This document shows positions 58,057 to 64,000 of a stretch of 64,000 bases of DNA, in pieces. The DNA lies in assembly GCF_020177055.1 (NCBI RefSeq), contig NZ_JAIQXT010000002.1, forward strand, positions 372,001 through 436,000, in the 5' to 3' direction. Numbering within the stretch: position 1 is the stretch's first letter; every line of letters starts with the position of its first letter. The translations under genes and the position numbers were made by a program. The notes beneath the pieces were generated by a model. It was not told the DNA's origin. It worked only from the letters and a program-made list of their open reading frames with translations, and did no database searches. The stretch comes from Sphingomonas sp. R647 (GTDB taxonomy: Bacteria > Pseudomonadota > Alphaproteobacteria > Sphingomonadales > Sphingomonadaceae).

Positions 58057-59640
58057 TTACGCCGCCTTGCGCCGCTCGCTCATCTCCTCGTTGAGCATTT
58101 CGGCGAGCAGGAAGGCGAGCTCGATGCTCTGCCCGGCGTTGAGGCGCGGGTCGCAATGGGTGTGGTAGCGGTCGGCAAGGTCGTGTTCGCTGACGTCGAT
58201 CATGCCGCCGGTGCATTCGGTGACATTCTGTCCGGTCATCTCGGCATGGATGCCGCCGGCATAGGTGCCCTCGGCGCGGTGGACGGCGAAGAAGCCGCGC
58301 ACTTCGGCGAGGATGCGATCGAACGGGCGGGTCTTGTAGCCGTTCGCGGCCTTGATGACGTTGCCGTGCATCGGGTCGCAGCTCCACACCACCGGATGCC
58401 CCTCGCGCTTCACCGCGCGCACCAGCTTGGGCAGGCCGTCCTCGATCTTGTCATGGCCATAGCGGGTGATCAGCGTCATCCGGCCCGGAGTGCGCGTCGG
58501 ATTGAGCGTGTCGAGCATGCGTAGCAGCGCGTCGGGCTCAAGGCTCGGCCCGCACTTCATGCCGATCGGGTTGCCGATCCCGCGCAGGAATTCGACATGC
58601 GCCGACCCGTCAAAGCGGGTGCGGTCGCCGATCCACAGGAAGTGCGCGCTGGTATCGTACCAGTCGCCGGTCAGGCTGTCCTGCCGGGTCAACGCCTGCT
58701 CATAGGGGAGCAGCAGCGCTTCGTGGCTGGTGTAGAAATCGGTGCGCTTGAGCTGCGGTACGGTTTCGGGGTTGATCCCGCACGCCTCCATGAAGTCGAG
58801 CGACTCGCCGATGCGGTCGGCGACGTTCGCGAACTTGTCGGCCCAGGGGCTGCGGCCCATGAAGTCGAGCGTCCATTTGTGGACCTGATGCAGGTTGGCA
58901 TAACCACCGCTGGCGAACGCGCGCAGCAGGTTCAGCGTCGCCGCCGACTGGGTATAGCCGCGGATCATCCGCTGCGGATCTGGGATGCGCGCTTCGGGGG
59001 TGAAGGCGATGTCGTTGACGTTGTCGCCGCGATAGCTGGGCAGTTCGACCCCGTCGATCGTCTCGGTATCCGCCGAACGCGGCTTGGCAAACTGGCCGGC
59101 CATGCGGCCCAGCTTCACCGTCGGCAGCTTCGAGGCGAAGGTGAGGACGACCGCCATCTGGAGGATCACGCGAAACGTGTCGCGGATGTTGTTCGGGTGG
59201 AACTCCGCAAAGCTCTCGGCGCAGTCGCCACCTTGCAGCAGGAACGCCTCGCCGCGCGACACGCGGGCCAACTCCTGCGTCAGCGCGCGCGCCTCGCCCG
59301 CAAAGACCAGCGGGGGGAAATTGGACAGCGTGTCGGTCGCAGCGGTCAGCGCAGCGCTGTCGGGGTAAATCGGCAGCTGCCGAGCTTCGGCACGGGTCCA
59401 GCTGTCAGGGGTCCAGTCCATCGCCTGCTCCAAATTGCGGACATGGACGTACCAGTCCTGATGATGCGCGATACCATTCGCGGCAATCTGATTGAGAACG
59501 GCGGGGGAGGCACGTTTTCCGTCCTCTTCCCAGCCCTGCACGGTCGATCCGGGCGTGTCGAACCAAGCGCCGAATGCGGCGCGCGACATGGAGCGTTCCT
59601 CACGGAAGCGACGAATTTTGGAACCGGCTAACGTTGTCAT
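58057..59640 (-). CDS. Class II DAHP synthase with N-terminal helix-turn-helix domain
   Basis: 527 residues, about 70 longer than usual class II enzymes of about 455. The extra N-terminus contains a Xre-like DNA-binding segment ([21 protein letters not shown], then [25 protein letters not shown]). The enzyme part starts near [21 protein letters not shown] and has [42 protein letters not shown] and [21 protein letters not shown] with the metal-site residues. It makes the first shikimate-pathway intermediate. Class type is clear; the fusion is in frame and has AAGG upstream of the ATG. Confidence 0.9.
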   Translation of the reverse strand: MTTLAGSKIRRFREERSMSRAAFGAWFDTPGSTVQGWEEDGKRASPAVLNQIAANGIAHHQDWYVHVRNLEQAMDWTPDSWTRAEARQLPIYPDSAALTAATDTLSNFPPLVFAGEARALTQELARVSRGEAFLLQGGDCAESFAEFHPNNIRDTFRVILQMAVVLTFASKLPTVKLGRMAGQFAKPRSADTETIDGVELPSYRGDNVNDIAFTPEARIPDPQRMIRGYTQSAATLNLLRAFASGGYANLHQVHKWTLDFMGRSPWADKFANVADRIGESLDFMEACGINPETVPQLKRTDFYTSHEALLLPYEQALTRQDSLTGDWYDTSAHFLWIGDRTRFDGSAHVEFLRGIGNPIGMKCGPSLEPDALLRMLDTLNPTRTPGRMTLITRYGHDKIEDGLPKLVRAVKREGHPVVWSCDPMHGNVIKAANGYKTRPFDRILAEVRGFFAVHRAEGTYAGGIHAEMTGQNVTECTGGMIDVSEHDLADRYHTHCDPRLNAGQSIELAFLLAEMLNEEMSERRKAA

Positions 59641-59649
59641 GGCGCGGCC

Positions 59650-59702
59650 TTACCCGCGCGGGGTAAATAAATGCAAGCGCGAAATTCACCCGGCCGGGGT
59701 AA
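59650..59702 (-). promoter_or_regulatory. Two inverted repeats in the DAHP synthase promoter region
   Basis: TTACCC-GCGCG-GGGTAA (59650-59666) and TCACCC-GGCCG-GGGTAA (59686-59702) share the form TnACCC-N5-GGGTAA, with centres 36 bases apart. The nearer one overlaps the presumed ribosome-binding site of the HTH-DAHP synthase gene. They look like paired operators, and the fused HTH domain is the obvious candidate binder. Confidence 0.6.
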
Positions 59703-59785
59703 ATGTCGTTGCGCCTGTGCACGGCGGTTCAGCGAAGCTTAATCGGGCGGCGTGCGATACGCGGGATGTAGCCGTGGAGACCTGT

Positions 59786-60211
59786 ATGATCCGTCCCTTC
59801 CTGATCGCATTGCTGGCCGCTTCCCCCGTGCTGGCACAGGAAGGGGAGAGCGCTGATGGCAGCGCGCCGCCACAGCGGGTGCGTAGCGTGTTGCTGTATG
59901 GCGAGGAATCATGCCCGAAGCCCGACGGGCCCGACGAGGTGGTGATCTGCGCCCGGCCCGGTGACTCGCCGTTCCGCATTCCCAAGGCGCTGCGGAAGAC
60001 GGAGCCGGGGCCGGAGGGGACGAGCTGGGTCCGCCGCGCCGAACTCGTCGATGAGGTCAACCGCGCGACGCTGCCCGGCAGTTGTAGCCCGATCGGCAGC
60101 TATGGCCAGAGCGGCTGCACAATCCGGATGCTGCAGCAGTGGAAGGCCGAGATGAAGGCGAAGAAGGACGAGGAAGCGGCGATGCCGCGCGGCTCCGAAC
60201 TCGACGATTAG
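59786..60211 (+). CDS. Small secreted protein of unknown function
   Basis: 141 residues from the ATG at 59786 with GGAGACCTGT upstream. Signal peptide IRPFLIALLAASPVLAQ. Mature part has four cysteines (ESCPKPDGPDEVVICARPGDSPFRIPKALR; GSCSPIGSYGQSGCTI) that could form two disulfides, then a charged C-terminal helix. The pattern FRIPKALRK is shared by many small sphingomonad secreted proteins, from memory. Ends flush with trpE. Function unknown. Confidence 0.75.
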   Translation: MIRPFLIALLAASPVLAQEGESADGSAPPQRVRSVLLYGEESCPKPDGPDEVVICARPGDSPFRIPKALRKTEPGPEGTSWVRRAELVDEVNRATLPGSCSPIGSYGQSGCTIRMLQQWKAEMKAKKDEEAAMPRGSELDD

Positions 60212-61726
60212 TTACTGGCCGAAGCCGGGCTCGGCTGCGCGGGTCACGGCTTCGCGTGCGGCCGCGAACAGTGCGCCGGCCTTTGCCTCGCACTCGCGCT
60301 GTTCATAGACCGGGTCGCTGTCGGCGACGATGCCCGCGCCGGCGGTGACGTGCATCGTCCCGTCCTTCACGATCGCGGTCCGCAGGACGATGCAGCTGTC
60401 CATCGATCCGTCGGGGGAGAAATAGCCGACGCCGCCGGCATAGGGGCCGCGCTGGTCGCGTTCGAGTTCGGCGATGATCTCGCACGCGCGGACCTTTGGT
60501 GCGCCGCTGACGGTGCCGGCGGGGAAACCCGCGAACAGGGCGTCGAGCGCATCGGCATCGGGGCGCAGTTTGCCGACCACGTTCGACACGATGTGCATGA
60601 CATGGCTGTAGAATTCGACGGTGTAGCTGTCGGTGACCTTGACCGATCCGGCCTCCGCCACCCGACCGACATCGTTGCGGCCCAGGTCGAGCAGCATCAG
60701 ATGCTCGGCGCGTTCCTTGGCATCGGCGAGCAGGCTGTCGCGGTTCGCCACGTCTTCGGCGGCATCCTTGCCGCGTGGGCGGGTGCCGGCGATCGGGCGG
60801 ATCGTCACCTCGTCGTCGCGGACTCGGACGAGGATTTCGGGGCTGGACCCGGTCAGCGCAAAGCCGGGCAGGTCGAGGAAATAGAGGAAGGGCGAGGGGT
60901 TCACGCGGCGCAGCGCGCGGTACAGCTCGATCGGCGGCAGCGCGAAGGGCGCGGTGAAGCGCTGGGCGAGGACGACCTGGAAGATGTCGCCCGCAGTGAT
61001 GTACTCCTTCGCGCGGGTGACCATCTTCGCATAGTCGGCGGCGGGCACCACCGGCTGCGGCACCACGTCGGTCGGGTGGGCAGTGGCGCGCGGTGGGAGC
61101 GGGGCAGCGGACAGGCGCGCGGCGGTTGCCTCGATCCGCTCGGCGGCGGCTTCGATCTGCTGCTCCGGATCGCGCGCCGCATCGGGCCAGACCGGCGCGA
61201 CGAGGAACAGCGAGTCCGCCAGCCGGTCGAAGATCAGGATCACGGTCGGCCGGACGAAGATCATGTCGGGCAGCCCCAGCGCGTCGTTCGCGGCACGGGG
61301 CAGGGTTTCGACCAGTCCGATCGTCTCATAGCCGAAATAGCCGACAAGGCAGGCCAGCGCCCTCGGCAGTTCAGCCGGGACGTCGATGCGGCACGATTCG
61401 ACCAGCGCGCGAAAGGCATCCAGCGTCGGCGCATCTGCCGGGGCGAAGGCGTTGCGGTCGGTGAGCCAGCTCGGATTGACCTCAGCCGCTTCGCCATGGG
61501 CGCGGAAGACGAGGTCGGGGGCGAGGCCGATCATGCTGTGGCGGCCGCGCACCGCGCCGCCCTCAACCGATTCCAGCAAAAAGTCGCCGCGGCCCGGCTC
61601 GATCAGCTTGAGTGCAGCAGCGACCGGGGTGTCGGTATCCGCCAGCTGTCGCCGCCAGATCAGCGCAGGCCGGCCAGCGGCAAGCGCCGCGCGGGCGGCA
61701 TCGATCCCTTCAATCCCCCCGCGCAT
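60212..61726 (-). CDS. trpE: Anthranilate synthase component I
   Basis: 504 residues. It converts chorismate to anthranilate with glutamine from TrpG. Chorismate-binding motifs are SPSPFLYFLDLPGFALTGSS-like (here PSPFLYFLDLPGFALTGSSP), IRPIAGTRPRG, LLDLGRNDVGRVA and TVSGAPKVRACEII. The N-terminal inhibitor site LLESVEGGAVRGRHSMIGL resembles tryptophan-feedback forms. It is 5 bases from ppiD; no trpG follows inside the window, since a convergent gene lies directly after it. Confidence 0.96.
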   Translation of the reverse strand: MRGGIEGIDAARAALAAGRPALIWRRQLADTDTPVAAALKLIEPGRGDFLLESVEGGAVRGRHSMIGLAPDLVFRAHGEAAEVNPSWLTDRNAFAPADAPTLDAFRALVESCRIDVPAELPRALACLVGYFGYETIGLVETLPRAANDALGLPDMIFVRPTVILIFDRLADSLFLVAPVWPDAARDPEQQIEAAAERIEATAARLSAAPLPPRATAHPTDVVPQPVVPAADYAKMVTRAKEYITAGDIFQVVLAQRFTAPFALPPIELYRALRRVNPSPFLYFLDLPGFALTGSSPEILVRVRDDEVTIRPIAGTRPRGKDAAEDVANRDSLLADAKERAEHLMLLDLGRNDVGRVAEAGSVKVTDSYTVEFYSHVMHIVSNVVGKLRPDADALDALFAGFPAGTVSGAPKVRACEIIAELERDQRGPYAGGVGYFSPDGSMDSCIVLRTAIVKDGTMHVTAGAGIVADSDPVYEQRECEAKAGALFAAAREAVTRAAEPGFGQ

Positions 61727-61731
61727 CGCGA

Positions 61732-63678
61732 TCAGTTGCCGCCCGTCGCCTGACCGCTCAGCTGCGCCTTGAGCGCGGCGATGGCGGCTTCGTTGCGCTT
61801 GACCTTCACGGCCTTGCGGGCAGCGGCGGCGAACTGTTCGACATATTCATTGCCGATCAGCTGGGCGAGCTGGCCGCGGGTCTGGCCGATCAGGTCGGCG
61901 TTGCCCTTGGCATTGCCCTCTTCGATATCGTCGAGCTGGACGATCCAGTATCCGCCCTGCTCGGGTGCAGGGATGGTCTTGGCCTTTTTCTCCGCCATGC
62001 TGAACATCAGGCGGACCGGCGGGGGCAGCTGGTCGCCCATCTGCGACAGCTGGCCGCGCGAGGCGTCGAGCGGCTGGATCGCAGGCAGGTTGAGGCCGCT
62101 TTCCTTCATCGCCTGAGCGATCGGCATGCCCTTGTTCAGCTTGGCGAGGATCGCGTTGGCGGCCTTGCGTGCGCCGTCAAGCTGACGGCTGCGGACCAGA
62201 TCCTCGGCGACATTGGGACGGATTTCGGCGAGCGGGCGGGGTGCGGCGGCGATGATCCGGTCGGTCTTGACCAGCGCAAAGGCGCCTTCTCCGCCCAGCG
62301 GGATCAGCTGGGGATCGTCGGTTGCTTCCATCGAGAACCCAGCCTGAGCGATCTGCGCCAGCGTGGGGTCAGGCGCGGTTTCACCGGCCAGCGCGGCACG
62401 ACCATCGGGGAACAGCGGAGCGCTGGTTTCCGCCTTGAGCTTCGAGCCGGCCACCAGTTCGTCAAAGGTCGAATTCCCGGCGATCTCGCCGTCGATCTTG
62501 GCGCGCAGATCGGCGAGTGCCGTGGCCAGCTTGTTCTTGGCGATCGTGTCGGCGAGCTCGGCGCGGACCTGATCCAGCGACTTGCCGGCGACCTGTTCGA
62601 TGCTCTCGACGCGGACGATGTGCCAGCCGAGCGGCGAGCGGAGCGGGCCGACGACGGCGCCCTGTGCACCGGCAAAGGCGGCGTCGGCGATCGCGGTGCT
62701 GCTGGCGCGGGCAAAGGCGGCCTTTTCGGCATTCTGCAGCGTCGATGCCTGAAGGCCAGCGGCCTTGGCGGCGTCGGCCATCGACGTGCCGGCATTCACC
62801 TTTGCCGCGATGCCCTTGGCCGCGGCTTCGTTCGCGACGATGATCTGCGCGAGATTGCGGCGGGTGGTCGCGGCATATTGCGCGGCGTTCTTCTTGTATT
62901 CGGCGGCGATTTCCGCGTCGGTCGCTTTCGCGCCAGCTTCGAACTGCGCCGGGGTGACGACGGCGTAGCGGACCACGCGGCGCTCGGGCAGCGTGTAGCG
63001 GCCCGAGTTCTTCTGGTAATAGGCCTGGATCTCGGCACCAGTCGGCGGGGTGCCGGGGGCAATCGCGCCGATCGGAACATAGCCGACCGAACCCTTGCGC
63101 CGCTCCAGCATCAGCGAGGCATAGGGGGTCGCCAGCTCGGCCGGGACCGGGCCGGGGTTGGCGATCGGGGCCATCAGCCACTGGACCAGCGTTTCGCGGC
63201 GGATGTCGTTGCGCACCTGTTCGGCGGTCAGGCGCTGTTCCGACAGGAGCTGGTCGAAGCGCTGCTGGCTGAACTTGCCGTCGAAGCCCTGAAAGGCGGG
63301 GATCGATGCGATCTGGCCATCGATCGCGGCGGTCGAAACGGCCATGCCCTGCTGGGCAGCATATTCCTCGAGCGCCATGCCGTCGATCACCTGGTTCAGC
63401 ACCTGATCGAACCCGCCGGTGCGGACGAACTGGGCCATGTCCAGCATCGGCTGCTGCTGACGCACCCGCTCCAACGCGTTGCGGAGGCGGTCCTGCAACT
63501 CCTGCTCGGTCAGCTTCTTGTCGCCGACTTGAACCAGCGCGCCGCTGGACGATGCGCCGCCGACGCCGAGGCTCTGAACGTCCATCATCGCAAAGCCGAC
63601 GCCAAGTGCCACCAGCAGCAGCAGGGCAACGATCTTGCCGGGGGTCGAGAAAATGACGCGGCGCAAATTGGTGAGCAT
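61732..63678 (-). CDS. ppiD: Periplasmic peptidyl-prolyl isomerase/chaperone PpiD
   Basis: 648 residues. An N-terminal membrane anchor (VIFSTPGKIVALLLLVALGVGFAMM) is followed by a SurA-N-like domain, a parvulin-type domain (RRNLAQIIVANEAAAKGIAAKV, GPLRSPLGWHIVRVESI), and a C-terminal chaperone region. PpiD sits at the Sec exit and assists outer-membrane and periplasmic folding. It lies 156 bases from the divergent tpiA start, and its stop overlaps the region before trpE. Confidence 0.92.
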   Translation of the reverse strand: MLTNLRRVIFSTPGKIVALLLLVALGVGFAMMDVQSLGVGGASSSGALVQVGDKKLTEQELQDRLRNALERVRQQQPMLDMAQFVRTGGFDQVLNQVIDGMALEEYAAQQGMAVSTAAIDGQIASIPAFQGFDGKFSQQRFDQLLSEQRLTAEQVRNDIRRETLVQWLMAPIANPGPVPAELATPYASLMLERRKGSVGYVPIGAIAPGTPPTGAEIQAYYQKNSGRYTLPERRVVRYAVVTPAQFEAGAKATDAEIAAEYKKNAAQYAATTRRNLAQIIVANEAAAKGIAAKVNAGTSMADAAKAAGLQASTLQNAEKAAFARASSTAIADAAFAGAQGAVVGPLRSPLGWHIVRVESIEQVAGKSLDQVRAELADTIAKNKLATALADLRAKIDGEIAGNSTFDELVAGSKLKAETSAPLFPDGRAALAGETAPDPTLAQIAQAGFSMEATDDPQLIPLGGEGAFALVKTDRIIAAAPRPLAEIRPNVAEDLVRSRQLDGARKAANAILAKLNKGMPIAQAMKESGLNLPAIQPLDASRGQLSQMGDQLPPPVRLMFSMAEKKAKTIPAPEQGGYWIVQLDDIEEGNAKGNADLIGQTRGQLAQLIGNEYVEQFAAAARKAVKVKRNEAAIAALKAQLSGQATGGN

Positions 63679-63802
63679 GAAAACCCGCTGAAATGGGAAG
63701 GATTGGCCCCGCTTTAGGGGTGAGGGGCACGGGCATCAAGCGACAACGGTAGCGTGGGCGGGCAAGGTGCTTGTGCGGCCTGCCGCTGCGGCCTATCGCG
63801 AT

Positions 63803-63818
63803 TGTCCAATAGTGGACA
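63803..63818. promoter_or_regulatory. Dyad upstream of tpiA
   Basis: TGTCCA-ATAG-TGGACA is a perfect inverted repeat with a 4-base spacer, 15 bases before the tpiA start and between divergent ppiD and tpiA. Possible operator; I do not recognise the protein that would bind it. Confidence 0.3.
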
Positions 63819-63833
63819 GGACGGGGAAGCGGG

Positions 63834-64000
63834 ATGCGGCGCAAGCTGGTGGCGGGCAATTGGAAGATGAACGGCGTCACCGATTCGCTCGGCGAAGTCG
63901 CGGCGATTGCCGAAGCGGCGGCGGCCAATCCCGGCGTCGATGTCGCGCTGTGCCCCCCGGCGACGCTGATCGCCCCGGCGGTGGCCGTCGCGGGCGGGAT
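63834..64000 (+). CDS. tpiA: Triosephosphate isomerase, N-terminal part (cut by window edge)
   Basis: The ATG at 63834 has GGGGAAG upstream. The visible 55 residues start MRRKLVAGNWKMNGVTDSLG with the active-site lysine and asparagine (GNWKMN), and VALCPPATLI follows. It interconverts the triose phosphates, downstream of the Entner-Doudoroff product glyceraldehyde 3-phosphate. The gene continues beyond base 64000. Confidence 0.93.
   Translation, partial: MRRKLVAGNWKMNGVTDSLGEVAAIAEAAAANPGVDVALCPPATLIAPAVAVAGG

Overview
The window is a GC-rich, densely packed bacterial chromosome segment with no phage, plasmid, CRISPR or insertion-sequence signature. Gene content and order point to an alphaproteobacterium of the Sphingomonadaceae, most likely Sphingomonas or a close relative. 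The signs are a complete Entner-Doudoroff operon (zwf-pgl-edd-glk-eda), a ROSE-type thermosensor leader on an hsp20 gene, the fabD-fabG-acpP-fabF-mltG order, a large TonB-dependent receptor, and palindromic intergenic repeats of the kind common in sphingomonads. Both window edges cut genes: the C-terminal part of mutL at the left and the start of tpiA at the right.

Layout: 1-3.1 kb has the mutL end, an uncharacterised protein, a 25-codon reading frame, the rpsF-rpsR-rplI operon (minus) and an RcnB-like periplasmic protein (minus). 3.3-8.7 kb is the type II fatty-acid synthesis cluster ending in mltG and a secreted unknown. 8.7-17.4 kb (minus) holds the Entner-Doudoroff operon with a major-facilitator transporter downstream, a truncated second eda copy beyond it, and argC with two small upstream genes. 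18-26.5 kb (plus) holds secG, pyrG, a TonB-dependent receptor, lolC-lolD and a glutathione peroxidase, with hsp20 on the minus strand. 26.7-32 kb holds dnaE and an acyl-CoA synthetase. 32-41 kb is mixed: a membrane-anchored LuxR regulator with DUF4199, a tandem AAA ATPase, a PA0069-type radical SAM protein, an MFS transporter, moaB, a soluble lytic transglycosylase and a uracil-DNA glycosylase-like protein. 41-49.4 kb (plus) runs ETF-ubiquinone oxidoreductase, a TPR protein, ispE, an enoyl-CoA hydratase, an N-formylglutamate amidohydrolase, ilvD, a lipoprotein and DUF2306. 49.46-49.86 kb is the RNase P RNA.

The most unusual region is 49.9-59.7 kb. A 1515-residue secreted Sel1-repeat protein ending in a caspase-like CHAT protease domain is followed by an HscC-type Hsp70 and a membrane-anchored DjlB/DjlC-like J-domain protein that lacks a visible HPD motif. 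This resembles the E. coli hscC-djlB/djlC-ybeT/ybeQ neighbourhood, where Sel1 proteins also sit beside HscC, but here the Sel1 protein carries a protease domain. The next gene encodes a class II DAHP synthase with an in-frame N-terminal helix-turn-helix domain, and two near-identical inverted repeats lie just upstream of its start. That arrangement suggests an aromatic-pathway enzyme that represses its own gene. trpE, ppiD and tpiA complete the window.

All assignments come from reading motifs, gene order and base patterns by eye. No database search, structure prediction or alignment was run. Start codons were chosen from Shine-Dalgarno spacing and family length, and are uncertain where stated.
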